Below are positions 37,921 through 47,589 of a DNA stretch of 64,000 nucleotides, one piece after another. Numbering within the stretch: position 1 is the first letter of the stretch; each line of letters begins with the position of its first letter. A program made the translations under genes and the position numbers. Origin of the DNA: Leadbetterella sp. (GTDB lineage Bacteria; Bacteroidota; Bacteroidia; Cytophagales; Spirosomataceae). The stretch covers positions 1 through 64,000 of the forward strand of contig JAHBUH010000025.1 of the NCBI GenBank assembly GCA_019638185.1. The letters are read 5' to 3'. The notes beneath the pieces were generated by a model. It saw only the letters and a program-made list of their open reading frames with translations. It had not been told where the DNA came from and did not search any database.

Positions 37921-38448
37921 ATGAATGCAGGTTACACACAGGAAGAGATAGATCTCCTGAAAGAAGAATGTAAAGAGCTGGATCAGAGCTTTGTGCTGAT
38001 TGATGATGAGCCGGAAGAAGAAGCTGACTATGTGCAGTTTCAGTTTGTGGGCAAACACGATGGTCAGGAAGTGATCTATGATGCCGTGCTCAGCACGCTG
38101 TCTATGCACCACAGCAGCCGGCTCTACGAAGAGGCCGAGAAAAAGATCGTTAAAATTTACAAAGACTTTGTGCCTTACGAACTGCGGGATGAAAACAGCC
38201 CCGTAAACGAAGAGGCCGAGCTGATGATGGAAGAACTCATCCAGGAAATGGAAGATGAGGAAACCATCAAGGTTTCGGAGTTTGTGGAGATTGACACGGA
38301 CTTTGACTTCGGGATCGGCATTGACGCCGCACTGAACGTGGAAGAGATCACGGTAGAGGTGATTGAGAAATTTATTTCCGACTTTAATAACGGTACGCTG
38401 CAGCTGGATAAAACCCTGTATAGCTTTAAGGATGGGTTCGAAGATTGA
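37921..38448 (+). CDS. Acidic conserved hypothetical protein next to rsmE
   Basis: A 175-residue soluble and very acidic protein, with many Glu/Asp runs such as D-D-E-P-E-E-E-A-D and E-E-L-I-Q-E-M-E-D-E-E. A mixed pattern of predicted helices and strands is visible but no known domain. It starts two bases after the glutamine synthetase stop, and its own 3' end overlaps rsmE by 17 bases in another frame, so it is probably cotranslated with it. I do not recognise a function. Confidence 0.75.
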   Translation: MNAGYTQEEIDLLKEECKELDQSFVLIDDEPEEEADYVQFQFVGKHDGQEVIYDAVLSTLSMHHSSRLYEEAEKKIVKIYKDFVPYELRDENSPVNEEAELMMEELIQEMEDEETIKVSEFVEIDTDFDFGIGIDAALNVEEITVEVIEKFISDFNNGTLQLDKTLYSFKDGFED

Positions 38449-39151
38449 TTTCTTGTTTTATAGCCCTGACGTAGAAAAAACGCTGGCTTTAGACCCGATA
38501 GAATCACTTCATGCTATAAAAGTGCTCCGGAAGCGGCAGGGAGACCTGATCCAGGTAACAGACGGTAAAGGCGGGTGGTTCTCTTGTGAGATCACCCGCC
38601 CGGACCCGAAATCCTGCGGGCTGGCCATCCGCTCGGCCGGATATGACTGGCAGCGGCCGGAACGGGAGATTTATATCGCCATCAGCCCCACTAAAAACAG
38701 TGACCGTATCGAGTACTTTCTCGAAAAAAGCATTGAGATCGGGGTATCTGGGGTATATTTCATCAAAACCCAAAACACCTATCCCCAAAAAATCAACCTG
38801 GAAAGACTGGAGAAAATTGCGGTATCGGCCATGAAGCAGTCGCTTAAGGCCTATAAACCTGCACTTTCCGGCCTGATCTCTTTCCCGGAATTTATAAAGG
38901 AGGCGGCCGTCTTCCCCCATAAATTCCTGGCGCATCTTAATGATTCCTCCGAAGACATCATAGACGTTCCGCTTGCGGATAAAATGCTGGTGCTGATCGG
39001 CCCGGAAGGAGATTTTTCAAAAGAAGAATTGCAAATCGCATCCGAAAATGGTTTTCAGACCCTAACTTTGGGAAAAAGCCGCCTGCGTACGGAAACCGCC
39101 GGGGTATTTGCGGTAAGTGTGCTTAATGCGCGGAAGTATCCGCATACATAA
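38432..39151 (+). CDS. rsmE: 16S rRNA (uracil1498-N3)-methyltransferase
   Basis: A 239-residue RsmE from the ATG at 38432, giving M-G-S-K-I-D-F-L-F-Y-S; the longer frame upstream runs inside the acidic gene. It has S-L-H-A-I-K-V-L-R-K-R-Q-G-D-L-I-Q-V-T-D-G-K-G in the N-terminal PUA-like domain. The SPOUT-knot motifs are L-I-G-P-E-G-D-F-S-K-E-E and L-G-K-S-R-L-R-T-E-T-A-G. It methylates U1498 in helix 44 of 16S rRNA. The 17-base overlap with the upstream gene suggests translational coupling. Confidence 0.93.
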   Translation: MGSKIDFLFYSPDVEKTLALDPIESLHAIKVLRKRQGDLIQVTDGKGGWFSCEITRPDPKSCGLAIRSAGYDWQRPEREIYIAISPTKNSDRIEYFLEKSIEIGVSGVYFIKTQNTYPQKINLERLEKIAVSAMKQSLKAYKPALSGLISFPEFIKEAAVFPHKFLAHLNDSSEDIIDVPLADKMLVLIGPEGDFSKEELQIASENGFQTLTLGKSRLRTETAGVFAVSVLNARKYPHT

Positions 39152-39204
39152 CCCTGCCGGCGGCGCATCGTAGTCCGGCTCAAGGCTAAAAACGAAAGCT
39201 AACG

Positions 39205-39855
39205 ATGAAAAAACTAGCTATCCTGATTTATATTCTGGCTCAGTCACTCGGGGCCACCGCCCAGGTGCGGATTGCCAAGCTGAAATATAACGGCGGGGGT
39301 GACTGGTATGCCAATAAAACCGCGCTTCCTAACCTGATCCGCTTCTTTAACCAGAACCTGAAGGGAAACATTTACCCGGAAGAAGATATTATTGAGGTGG
39401 GCGACAGGAAGATATTCCAATACCCTTACGTATACATGACCGGGCACGGAAACGTGGTTTTCAGTGACCGTGACGTGGAAAACCTGCGGAAATACCTGCT
39501 GGCAGGCGGTTTCCTGCATATTGATGATAACTACGGGATGAACGAGTTTGTACGACGCGAGATGAAAAAGGTATTTCCCGAATATTCTTTTGTGGATCTG
39601 CCCTATAACCACCCGGTCTACCATCAGAAGTATGATTTCCCCGGCGGGATTCCCAAGATCCACGAGCACGACAATAAGCCGGCGCAGGGGCTGGGCATCC
39701 TGCACGAAGGCCGCCTGGTGTGTTTTTTCTCCTACGAAACTGACCTTGGGAACGGCTGGGAGGACCGTTCCGTACACAATGACCCCGAAGAAGTGCGACA
39801 GGAAGCACTTAAAATGGGTGCCAATATACTCCAGTTTGCTTTTACCAGTTATTAA
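39205..39855 (+). CDS. DUF4159 exported protein
   Basis: A 216-residue protein with a short signal peptide (K-K-L-A-I-L-I-Y-I-L-A-Q-S-L-G-A-T-A-Q). The DUF4159 core has R-I-A-K-L-K-Y-N-G-G-G-D-W-Y, Y-P-Y-V-Y-M-T-G-H-G-N-V, and L-R-K-Y-L-L-A-G-G-F-L-H-I-D-D-N-Y-G. The family has a class I glutamine-amidotransferase-like fold and is often found near MoxR/VWA gene clusters, but none is present here. It is likely periplasmic. Function unknown. Confidence 0.78.
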   Translation: MKKLAILIYILAQSLGATAQVRIAKLKYNGGGDWYANKTALPNLIRFFNQNLKGNIYPEEDIIEVGDRKIFQYPYVYMTGHGNVVFSDRDVENLRKYLLAGGFLHIDDNYGMNEFVRREMKKVFPEYSFVDLPYNHPVYHQKYDFPGGIPKIHEHDNKPAQGLGILHEGRLVCFFSYETDLGNGWEDRSVHNDPEEVRQEALKMGANILQFAFTSY

Positions 39856-39910
39856 CTAATGCGCTAGTCAACCTGAACGCCCCCCTGAAGTGTTCACATC
39901 CCGAAAAATT

Positions 39911-41563
39911 ATGACCGACTTCCGGAAATTTACCCTGCCGTACACCCCTGCTGAAGAATACAGCAAAAGCGTGGCCTACTTCTCGATGGAATTTGCTATT
40001 GACCAGCCGCTGAAGATCTACAGCGGGGGACTGGGCTTCCTGGCCGGCTCCCACATGCGGAGCGCCTGGAAACTACGGCAAAACCTGGTGGGAATAGGGA
40101 TCCTTTGGAAATACGGCTATTATGATCAGGCCAGGAACCGCGACCAGACCCTGCACCCCACCTGGACCGAGAAAATGTATAATTTCCTGGAAGATACCGG
40201 TATCCGTTTCCAGATCGATATCCACCGCTCACCGGTATGGGTAAAAGCCCTTTATCTCCGGCCGGAGGTGTTCGGTACCGTACCCATGTTTTTTCTGAGC
40301 ACGGATGTTCCGGAAAACGACTACCTGGCCCAGACCACCTGTCACTACCTCTATGACCCCAATCCCCAGACCAAGCTGGCCCAGTATATCCTTTTGGGCA
40401 AGGGCGGCGCTAAGTTATTGGATGAAATAGGCCTGGAGCGCGACGTTTATCACCTGAATGAGGCCCATGGGCTACCGGCGGCCTTCTACCTGCTGGAAAA
40501 ACTGAAGAGCGCTAAAAAAGTAAAACAAAAACTGGTATTTACCACGCATACCCCGGAAGAAGCCGGAAATGAGAAGCACGATTTCTCCATGTGTTACGAT
40601 ATGTCTTATTTCGGCGGTGTAGCAGAAGAAGAGGTACGGGAAGTTTCGGGCATACACCCCGGCGAGCCCTTTAACCACTCGCTGTGTGCCCTGCGTATGG
40701 CCCGGATAGCCAATGGCGTGTCGCGCCTGCACGGCGAAGTATCCCGGGAAATGTGGGGAAAATACACAGGAATATGCAAGATCACCTCTATCACCAATGC
40801 CCAGGAGTTTGATTACTGGGCCGATAAGAAACTCTATGAGGAACCTAAAGCCTATGCGGCCCGTAAAAAAGAGCTGAAAGCGGAGGGCTTCCGGACGGTA
40901 GCTGACCAGACCGGGAAAATCCTGGATCCGGAGGTACTGACCATCGTCTGGGCCCGGCGGTTTGCAGCCTATAAAAGACCGGACCTGCTGCTGTGGGACT
41001 TTGAGAAATTCCTGAAGCTGGTGAATAATACCCGGTCTCCTGTGCAGCTGATCTGGGCCGGAAAGCCGTACCCGCACGATTACTCGGCCATCAGTACCTT
41101 TAATTACCTGGTGAATGTGAGTAAGAGTTTTCCGAACATGGCCGTAGTGACCGGCTATGAGCTGGCGCTTAGCCGCACCCTGAAAAATGTATCGGATGTA
41201 TGGCTGAATACGCCGCGGGTGCCCCGCGAAGCCTCGGGAACCAGCGGGATGACTGCCGCCATGGCCGGCGCCGTGAACCTGTCTACCGATGACGGCTGGA
41301 TACCGGAATTTGCCCAGAACGGTAAAAACGCTTTCGTGATCCCGCAGGCGGATTACAAGAACCTCAGCACCGAAGAGCAGGACCGGCACGATATCCGCCA
41401 TCTCTACGACCTCCTGGAGAACAGCATCCTGCCCACTTACTACGAAAAGCCCGAGGCATGGATCAAAATAGCCCGTAAAGGTATGGAGGACGTCAAAAAG
41501 ACCTTTAACAGTGACCGGATGGCCAGGGAATACTACCAGCTCCTGTATAATGCGAAGAAATAG
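39911..41563 (+). CDS. Short GT35 alpha-glucan phosphorylase homologue
   Basis: A 550-residue protein from the ATG at 39911, seven codons inside the longest frame. It matches the short alpha-glucan phosphorylase type: Y-F-S-M-E-F-A at the start, I-Y-S-G-G-L-G-F-L-A-G-S-H, H-L-N-E-A-H, and F-T-T-H-T-P-E-E-A-G. Then come R-F-A-A-Y-K-R-P-D-L, I-W-A-G-K-P-Y-P and E-A-S-G-T-S-G-M-T-A-A-M-A-G. In phosphorylases the Lys after G-M or N-M carries pyridoxal phosphate; here that residue is Thr448. It may therefore lack classical activity or use another mechanism. It is about 300 residues shorter than the DUF3417-containing relatives. Confidence 0.82.
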   Translation: MTDFRKFTLPYTPAEEYSKSVAYFSMEFAIDQPLKIYSGGLGFLAGSHMRSAWKLRQNLVGIGILWKYGYYDQARNRDQTLHPTWTEKMYNFLEDTGIRFQIDIHRSPVWVKALYLRPEVFGTVPMFFLSTDVPENDYLAQTTCHYLYDPNPQTKLAQYILLGKGGAKLLDEIGLERDVYHLNEAHGLPAAFYLLEKLKSAKKVKQKLVFTTHTPEEAGNEKHDFSMCYDMSYFGGVAEEEVREVSGIHPGEPFNHSLCALRMARIANGVSRLHGEVSREMWGKYTGICKITSITNAQEFDYWADKKLYEEPKAYAARKKELKAEGFRTVADQTGKILDPEVLTIVWARRFAAYKRPDLLLWDFEKFLKLVNNTRSPVQLIWAGKPYPHDYSAISTFNYLVNVSKSFPNMAVVTGYELALSRTLKNVSDVWLNTPRVPREASGTSGMTAAMAGAVNLSTDDGWIPEFAQNGKNAFVIPQADYKNLSTEEQDRHDIRHLYDLLENSILPTYYEKPEAWIKIARKGMEDVKKTFNSDRMAREYYQLLYNAKK

Positions 41564-41594
41564 TTTGTCCTTAAAATAAAAAGCTTTATCTTTG
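41564..41594 (+). promoter_or_regulatory. Promoter of rpsP
   Basis: TTTG (41564-41567), a 19-base spacer, then TATCTTTG (41587-41594) match the Bacteroidetes -33/-7 consensus exactly. The leader to the rpsP start is about 40 bases. Confidence 0.8.
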
Positions 41595-41639
41595 CACTCC
41601 AATTTTAAACAGGGACGGGTTCCCATAAAATAAAACGTA

Positions 41640-42206
41640 ATGGCAGTTAAAATCAGATTAGCAAGAAGAGGTCGTAAAAAACATCCTATTTATGACATCG
41701 TTGTTGCAGACTCTCGGTCACCACGTGATGGTAGATTTATCGAGAAATTAGGGCAGTATAACCCGCACACCACTCCGGCGTCTATCTCTTTAAAAGATGA
41801 CAGAGCGCTGTACTGGATGCAGGTAGGGGCCCAGCCTACAGACACCACCCGTAAGATCCTGAGTGTAAAAGGCGTAATGCTGAAAAAACACCTGCAGATC
41901 GGTGTGGATAAAGGGGCGATCACCCAGGATCAGGCGGATACGAAATTCCAGTCGTGGGTGGACGCTAAAGCCAGCACGAGAGAAGAAAAACTTGCTAAAC
42001 TGGCTACGGGTAAAGAAACCGCTAAAAAAGCCGCTTTAGAAGCTGAGCGTAAGAAAAAAGAGGATATGATCGAAGCGAAGAAGAAAGCTGAAGCCGCCCT
42101 TATAGCGGAAGCAGAAGCCGCTGCAGCTCCGGCCGCCTCAGAAGAAGAAACTCCGGCAGAAGAAGCTCCTGAAGCTGCTACCGAAGAAACTTCTACAGAA
42201 GAATAA
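41640..42206 (+). CDS. rpsP: 30S ribosomal protein S16 with long acidic tail
   Basis: A 188-residue protein. The first ~85 residues are S16 ([30 protein letters not shown]). The remaining ~100 residues form a lysine/alanine helical stretch and then an Ala/Glu-rich tail ending T-E-E-T-S-T-E-E. Such extensions are common in Bacteroidetes S16. It has its own strong promoter and is followed by a terminator hairpin, before rimM and trmD, which keep the usual gene order. Confidence 0.95.
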   Translation: MAVKIRLARRGRKKHPIYDIVVADSRSPRDGRFIEKLGQYNPHTTPASISLKDDRALYWMQVGAQPTDTTRKILSVKGVMLKKHLQIGVDKGAITQDQADTKFQSWVDAKASTREEKLAKLATGKETAKKAALEAERKKKEDMIEAKKKAEAALIAEAEAAAAPAASEEETPAEEAPEAATEETSTEE

Positions 42207-42229
42207 TAGCCCATCAGTAAGGTTTTCAG

Positions 42230-42262
42230 AATCCTCGCAAGTATATTGCGGGGATTTTTTAT
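42230..42262 (+). terminator. Terminator/attenuator between rpsP and rimM
   Basis: AATCCTCGCAA (42230-42240) pairs with TTGCGGGGATT (42246-42256) with one G-T wobble around GTATA, followed by a T-run. It would lower expression of rimM-trmD relative to rpsP. Confidence 0.75.
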
Positions 42263-42273
42263 TCAATAAAAAT

Positions 42274-42804
42274 ATGCAGAAATCAGAATGTTTCTCGCTG
42301 GGTAAAATTACTAAAACCCACGCCCTGAAAGGGGAGGTCATCATCTTCCTGGATGTGGACGCCCCCGAATATTACAGCGAACTGGAAGCAGTTTTCCTGG
42401 AGATGAAAGGACAACTGGTGCCTTACATCATTGAAGAACTCCAGGTCAAAGGCCGGAAATCCATCGTTAAGTTTGAAGACATTAACTCCATAGAAGAGGC
42501 GGAAAGCATCGTTAATGCCCCGGTATGGCTGCCGCTGACGGCGCTACCGGAGCTTAAAGGCAACCAGTTTTATTACCATGACGTGATCGGCTATGGTATC
42601 CACGATATCACCTCCAGTACCCGGATCGGCTTACTCAAAGCCATCTATGAAAGTACCGGCCAGGATCTTTTTGCCATTGATGTGGAGGAAAAAGAGGTGC
42701 TGATCCCCATTGTAGATGAGTTTATTCATAAGATAGACCACGAAAACCAGGTTATAGAGGTGAAGCTGCCGGAAGGCCTGCTGGATGTGTACATGAATCC
42801 CTGA
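42274..42804 (+). CDS. rimM: 16S rRNA processing protein RimM
   Basis: A 176-residue RimM. The N-terminal domain begins L-G-K-I-T-K-T-H-A-L-K-G-E-V and has the K-F-E-D-I-N-S-I-E-E-A-E segment. The C-terminal PRC-barrel includes Y-Y-H-D-V-I-G-Y and L-I-P-I-V-D-E-F-I. It helps assemble the 30S head by binding S19. The trmD gene follows with three bases between. Confidence 0.94.
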   Translation: MQKSECFSLGKITKTHALKGEVIIFLDVDAPEYYSELEAVFLEMKGQLVPYIIEELQVKGRKSIVKFEDINSIEEAESIVNAPVWLPLTALPELKGNQFYYHDVIGYGIHDITSSTRIGLLKAIYESTGQDLFAIDVEEKEVLIPIVDEFIHKIDHENQVIEVKLPEGLLDVYMNP

Positions 42805-42807
42805 GTT

Positions 42808-43485
42808 ATGAAGATTGATATTATAAGCTGCCAGCCCGGGCTGGTGGAAGGCTTCCTTAGCCAGTCTATCGTAAAAAATGCCATTCAGAGCGGGCTGGTG
42901 GAGATCCGTCTCCACGATGTACGGCCTTACGGGCTGGGAAATTATAAGCAGATAGATGACTACCAGTACGGTGGCGGGGCCGGCATGGTGATGATGGCTG
43001 AGCCGCTAGCGCGCATGATCCGTGAACTACAGGCGGAGTTTACCTACGACGAGGTGATCTACATGACCCCGGACGGCGATACCTTTAACCAGAAGATCGC
43101 TAACCGGCTCTCCCTGCAGAAAGGCATGATCATCATCTGCGGGCATTATAAAGGCATAGACCAACGGATCCGCGATATTTTTGTGACGCGGGAGATCTCC
43201 ATCGGCGACTTCGTGCTGTCAGGCGGGGAGATCGCCGCAGCCGTAGTGACTGACGCCATCGTACGGCTGATCCCCGGCGTGATCAATGACGAAACTTCGG
43301 CCCTGACCGACTCCTTCCAGGATAACCTCCTGGCACCACCGGTGTATACGCGCCCGGCCGACTTCGAAGGCCACAAAGTACCCGATGTGCTGCTATCCGG
43401 CAATGAAAAGCTCATTACCGAATGGCGGATGGAAAAATCAATCGAACGGACCACCCTCAGAAGGCCCGATTTATTAGACAAATGA
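42808..43485 (+). CDS. trmD: tRNA (guanine37-N1)-methyltransferase
   Basis: A 225-residue TrmD. It has the SPOUT knot with D-D-Y-Q-Y-G-G-G-A-G-M-V-M, I-I-C-G-H-Y-K-G-I-D-Q-R-I, and I-S-I-G-D-F-V-L-S-G-G-E-I-A-A. The C-terminal helix bundle ends R-R-P-D-L-L. It makes m1G37 in tRNAs and so prevents +1 frameshifting. It sits in the usual rpsP-rimM-trmD order; rplS is not adjacent here, gyrA follows instead. Confidence 0.96.
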   Translation: MKIDIISCQPGLVEGFLSQSIVKNAIQSGLVEIRLHDVRPYGLGNYKQIDDYQYGGGAGMVMMAEPLARMIRELQAEFTYDEVIYMTPDGDTFNQKIANRLSLQKGMIIICGHYKGIDQRIRDIFVTREISIGDFVLSGGEIAAAVVTDAIVRLIPGVINDETSALTDSFQDNLLAPPVYTRPADFEGHKVPDVLLSGNEKLITEWRMEKSIERTTLRRPDLLDK

Positions 43486-43486
43486 T

Positions 43487-43516
43487 TGCGAAAACAGTAA
43501 TATTTACGTATTTTTG
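43487..43516 (+). promoter_or_regulatory. Promoter of gyrA
   Basis: TTG (43487-43489), a 19-base spacer and TATTTTTG (43509-43516) match the Bacteroidetes consensus. They lie 46 bases before the gyrA start. Confidence 0.75.
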
Positions 43517-43562
43517 AACATTCATGTTAAACGCACTTTAGAAACATTTTTCACAATAATTT

Positions 43563-46070
43563 ATGGCAGAAGAGACTGAAAATCCCGACCTAGGAGCCGG
43601 TACCATAATCCCGATCAATATTGAAGATGAAATGCGGGGCGCCTATATTGACTACTCCATGTCAGTTATCGTTTCCCGCGCTTTGCCCGACGTACGCGAC
43701 GGCTTCAAACCCGTGCACAGAAGGGTACTCTACGGAATGTCCGAACTGGGCGTATTTCATAACCGCCCCTATAAAAAATCAGCCAGGATAGTAGGAGAGG
43801 TGCTGGGTAAATACCACCCGCACGGTGACTCCTCCGTCTACGATACTATGGTGCGGATGGCCCAGGACTGGTCGCTCCGCTATCCGCTGGTAGACGGCCA
43901 GGGGAACTTCGGTTCCGTAGACGGTGACTCTCCCGCGGCCATGCGTTATACCGAGGCCCGGCTACGGCGGATCGCTGAAGAAATGCTGTCGGATATCAAC
44001 AAAGAGACCGTGGATTTCCAGGGGAACTTTGACGACTCACTCAGCGAACCCTCCGTTCTTCCGGCCCGGATCCCTAACCTGCTGCTGAACGGAACCTCCG
44101 GTATAGCCGTAGGGATGGCCACTAACATGGCCCCCCATAACCTCACCGAAGTGGCAGACGGGATCACCGCCTATATCAATAACCCGGAGATCACCATTGA
44201 AGAGCTGATGCACTTCATCAAAGCCCCCGATTTTCCTACCGGCGGAATCATTTACGGTTACGGCGGGGTGAAATCAGCCTTTGAAACGGGTAGGGGAAGG
44301 GTAGTGCTCCGGTCCGTGGCGAACTTCGAAGTATCCAAGACCGGCAAAGAGCAGATCGTGGTGACGGAGATCCCGTACCTGGTAAACAAAGCCAGCATGA
44401 TCGAGAAAACCGCCGCCCTGATCAATGAGAAAAAGATAGAAGGAATTTCCGATATCCGGGATGAATCTGACCGCCAGGGGCTGCGCGTGGTGTATGACCT
44501 GAAAAGGGATGCCGTGCCGAATGTGGTATTAAATAACCTGTTTAAATACACCCAGTTACAGTCTTCTTTCAGCATCAATAACGTGGCCCTGGTCAACGGA
44601 CGCCCCGAGACCCTGAACCTGAAAGAGCTCATCGAATATTACGTGAAGCACCGGGTAGAGGTGATCACCCGCAGAACGGAATTTGAACTCAAAGAAGCCG
44701 AAAAACGGGCTCATATCCTGGAAGGCTTACTCATAGCCCTGGATCACCTGGATGAGGTAATCGCGCTTATCCGCGCCTCCAAAGACCCGGATGAAGCCCG
44801 CAGCGGCCTGATGGAGAAATTCTCGCTTTCCGAGATCCAGGCCCGGGCTATCCTGGACATGCGTCTGCAGCGTCTGACCGGCCTGGAAAGAGACAAGATT
44901 GTGGAAGAATACCGGCAGATCAAAGAGCTGATTGATGAGCTGAAGGCCATCCTGGCTTCCGAAGAGCGGAAAAAAGAACTGATCAAAGCCGATCTCCAGG
45001 ATATCCGTACCAAATACGGCGATGAAAGACGCTCCCGGATTGAAATGGCCGGCGGTGAATTTAACATCGAAGACATGATCCCGGATGATGAAATGCTGGT
45101 GACGGTTTCCAGACAGGGTTACATCAAACGGACCAACCTCTCCGAATACCGGAGCCAAACCCGAGGCGGCACGGGCTCACGAGGCGTGAAGACCAAAGAC
45201 GACGACTACACCGAACACCTCTTCATGGCCACTAACCATAACTACCTGCTCTTCTTTACCGAAAAAGGCAGGCTATACTGGTTAAGGGTGTTTGAAGTAC
45301 CGGAAGGCAATAAAACGTCTAAAGGCCGGGCCATCCAGAACCTGATCAATATCGAGTCAGACGACAAGGTGCGGGCGGTACTGAACGTGAAGACCCTTTC
45401 CGACGAGGATTATATCAAAAATAACTATATCGTGATGTGTACCCAGAACGGTACCGTGAAGAAAACACTCCTGGAGCTGTATTCAAGACCCCGTCAGAAC
45501 GGTATTATTGCGATTAACATCAACGAGGGCGACCAGCTCATCGATGTGGCCCTTACCAATGGCAACGATTACATCATCATTGCCGCCGGTCAGGGTAAAG
45601 CCGTCCGTTTCCACGAGTCGGGCATCCGGCCCATGGGTAGGGGAGCTACCGGCGTAAAAGGCATTAACCTGGCCGATGACGACAAGGCCATCGGCATGAT
45701 CTGTGTGAGCCGTGCTGACGCCCAGCTGCTGGTGGTATCCGAGAAAGGTTTCGGAAAACGTTCCGATATTGAAGACTACCGGATCACCTCGCGCGGAGCA
45801 AAAGGCGTTAAAACTTTGAACATTACAGATAAAGTTGGTAATTTAGTTGCCATAAAAGAAGTAACCGACGATGACGACCTGATGATCATCACCACCCGGG
45901 GCATCGCTATCAGGATCCACGTGTCGGATCTGCGGGTGATGGGAAGAAATACACAGGGCGTGAAACTGATCAAGCTCAATGATAAAGACGCTATAGCTTC
46001 TGTGACCCGTATCATCCGGGAGGAAGACGAAGAAGAATCAGGCGATGAGGAATCAGTAGCCGAAGAATAA
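43563..46070 (+). CDS. gyrA: DNA gyrase subunit A
   Basis: An 835-residue GyrA. The quinolone-resistance region is [12 protein letters not shown], with Ser at the position usually mutated in resistance. The catalytic Tyr lies in [10 protein letters not shown]. The tower and coiled coil follow, then the C-terminal six-bladed DNA-wrapping pinwheel with the GyrA box Q-T-R-G-G-T-G. The tail is acidic ([15 protein letters not shown]). It forms A2B2 with GyrB to supercoil DNA. An imperfect 20-base duplication covers its stop codon. Confidence 0.97.
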   Translation: MAEETENPDLGAGTIIPINIEDEMRGAYIDYSMSVIVSRALPDVRDGFKPVHRRVLYGMSELGVFHNRPYKKSARIVGEVLGKYHPHGDSSVYDTMVRMAQDWSLRYPLVDGQGNFGSVDGDSPAAMRYTEARLRRIAEEMLSDINKETVDFQGNFDDSLSEPSVLPARIPNLLLNGTSGIAVGMATNMAPHNLTEVADGITAYINNPEITIEELMHFIKAPDFPTGGIIYGYGGVKSAFETGRGRVVLRSVANFEVSKTGKEQIVVTEIPYLVNKASMIEKTAALINEKKIEGISDIRDESDRQGLRVVYDLKRDAVPNVVLNNLFKYTQLQSSFSINNVALVNGRPETLNLKELIEYYVKHRVEVITRRTEFELKEAEKRAHILEGLLIALDHLDEVIALIRASKDPDEARSGLMEKFSLSEIQARAILDMRLQRLTGLERDKIVEEYRQIKELIDELKAILASEERKKELIKADLQDIRTKYGDERRSRIEMAGGEFNIEDMIPDDEMLVTVSRQGYIKRTNLSEYRSQTRGGTGSRGVKTKDDDYTEHLFMATNHNYLLFFTEKGRLYWLRVFEVPEGNKTSKGRAIQNLINIESDDKVRAVLNVKTLSDEDYIKNNYIVMCTQNGTVKKTLLELYSRPRQNGIIAININEGDQLIDVALTNGNDYIIIAAGQGKAVRFHESGIRPMGRGATGVKGINLADDDKAIGMICVSRADAQLLVVSEKGFGKRSDIEDYRITSRGAKGVKTLNITDKVGNLVAIKEVTDDDDLMIITTRGIAIRIHVSDLRVMGRNTQGVKLIKLNDKDAIASVTRIIREEDEEESGDEESVAEE

Positions 46071-46090
46071 GATCAGTAACCGAGGAATAA
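46052..46090 (+). repeat. 20-bp imperfect tandem duplication at the gyrA stop
   Basis: ATCAGTAGCCGAAGAATAA (46052-46070) is repeated as ATCAGTAACCGAGGAATAA (46072-46090) with two mismatches. Both contain TAA. It looks like an old local duplication of the gene's end. Confidence 0.75.
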
Positions 46091-46117
46091 AAAACGTAAA
46101 ACAAAACCAAAACAAGA

Positions 46118-47524
46118 ATGAAAAAACTAGTTTTAAGTGCATTAGGTAGCTTCTTAGCGCTTGCTGCACTAGCTCAGGATGCCGCACAGGAGCTTGAATG
46201 TAAAGCACATGAAAACCTGGTGGCTAAAAACCTGAAGAATACTGAAAATGCTAAAAAGGCAGTGAAAAGTGCCACATGGGTAGAGCTGGGTGATTCTTAC
46301 CTGGCCATGGCGCAAAGATGTACCCAGGATTCCACCGCCGCGCAGAAAGCAGAAGAGGCGTTTAAAAAGGCCCTTGAAATAGAGAATGCGGCAGGGGGTA
46401 AAAAATCAAAAGACATCGAAGCCGCTTTGAAAGGCGCTGCACTGGGCCAGGCTTTCCTGATGCAGGGAGCCGGTTTTTACAACAACAAAAACTACAAAAA
46501 AGCGGCTGAGTTCTTTGGTAAAAGTGCTTCCATCACCCCCAAAGATACCACGGCTGCCCTGTACGCCGGTATTGCAGAGCAATTACTGGAGAATAACGCC
46601 GGAGCCCTGGCTCACCTGAATAACTTCATTGCAAACGGGGGTAAAGACGTAAGCGTATTTTACAGCGTAGCCCAGATCTACAAATCGGAAAAGAAATTTG
46701 ACGAAGCAGCGGCTACCCTGAAAAAAGGGATGGAGGTGAATCCTACCAATACCGACCTTCCCAATGAACTGATTAACGTGTACATCGCTTCCAATAACAT
46801 TGACAAGGCGATAGGTGACCTGGAAGGCATGGTGAAAAAAGATCCGAATAACCTGATCAACCTGACTAACCTGGGTCTGCTTTACGATACCAAAGGCCAG
46901 GAGCTAAACACCGAACTGGGTAAGATCCAGGCGAAACTGGAAGATGGAAACACCGATAAGCTGGACAAAAGATTACTGGCTGAGCAGGATAAACTGGCCG
47001 CTTACGATTCAGAGATTGCATCACTGAATGCCAAACTGAAAAAAGAGCCCAAAACAGCCGCTGCCACTAAAAAGAGACTGGCGGAAGTGACCGAGCAGAA
47101 AGTGGAGATCGAGAAAGGTGTAACTTCCCTGATCAGTGAGATCCAGCAGAAAAAAGCAGCTACATCCGGTAACACCGAACTGAAAGCCAAGGCCGAGAAA
47201 CTGGCTGTTCAGCAGAAAGAAGCAAAAAACAAAGCTTCCGAAAACTATCAGAAAGTACTGGCCAAAGACCCGAACAGCTACGAAGCCCTCTATAACCTGG
47301 CCGTGTTAAACTATAACGAAGGGGTAGAGATCAAAAAAGTAGTGGATTACATGGATATCGCCACTTACCGGAAAGAAGGTAAGGCCATCGAAGACAAAGC
47401 CTGTGCGCAATTTGCAGTAGCCAAGCCTTATTTTGAAAGAGCTTCCAAGATCAAGCCGGACGATGAAGTAGTTAAAGAAAGCCTTTCTAACCTGGAGAGA
47501 ATCCTGGAGCAGTGCGGTAAATAA
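46118..47524 (+). CDS. Exported TPR protein
   Basis: A 468-residue protein with a signal peptide (K-K-L-V-L-S-A-L-G-S-F-L-A-L-A-A-L-A-Q). Tetratricopeptide repeats occupy about residues 90-260 (A-E-F-F-G-K-S-A-S-I-T-P-K-D-T-T-A-A-L-Y-A-G-I-A). A charged coiled coil spans about 260-380 and a final TPR pair lies near 400-460 (L-A-K-D-P-N-S-Y-E-A-L-Y-N-L-A-V). It is probably a periplasmic scaffold. It is 47 bases downstream of gyrA and is closed by a strong terminator. No specific function can be assigned. Confidence 0.8.
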   Translation: MKKLVLSALGSFLALAALAQDAAQELECKAHENLVAKNLKNTENAKKAVKSATWVELGDSYLAMAQRCTQDSTAAQKAEEAFKKALEIENAAGGKKSKDIEAALKGAALGQAFLMQGAGFYNNKNYKKAAEFFGKSASITPKDTTAALYAGIAEQLLENNAGALAHLNNFIANGGKDVSVFYSVAQIYKSEKKFDEAAATLKKGMEVNPTNTDLPNELINVYIASNNIDKAIGDLEGMVKKDPNNLINLTNLGLLYDTKGQELNTELGKIQAKLEDGNTDKLDKRLLAEQDKLAAYDSEIASLNAKLKKEPKTAAATKKRLAEVTEQKVEIEKGVTSLISEIQQKKAATSGNTELKAKAEKLAVQQKEAKNKASENYQKVLAKDPNSYEALYNLAVLNYNEGVEIKKVVDYMDIATYRKEGKAIEDKACAQFAVAKPYFERASKIKPDDEVVKESLSNLERILEQCGK

Positions 47525-47548
47525 GAAAGAATTAATAGTTCGTGAGAA

Positions 47549-47580
47549 GGTTGCATCCCTGGGGATGCAACCTTTTTTTG
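47549..47580 (+). terminator. Strong Rho-independent terminator
   Basis: GGTTGCATCC (47549-47558), a four-base loop, GGATGCAACC (47563-47572), then seven T. It ends the gyrA/TPR block and separates it from the AT-richer GntR cassette. Confidence 0.92.
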
Positions 47581-47589
47581 TGAATTGTA

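Noticed and set aside
40472-41626. 384-codon minus-strand frame opposite the GT35 gene
   Set aside because: Shadow frame with no recognisable motif; the sense strand has clear phosphorylase motifs.
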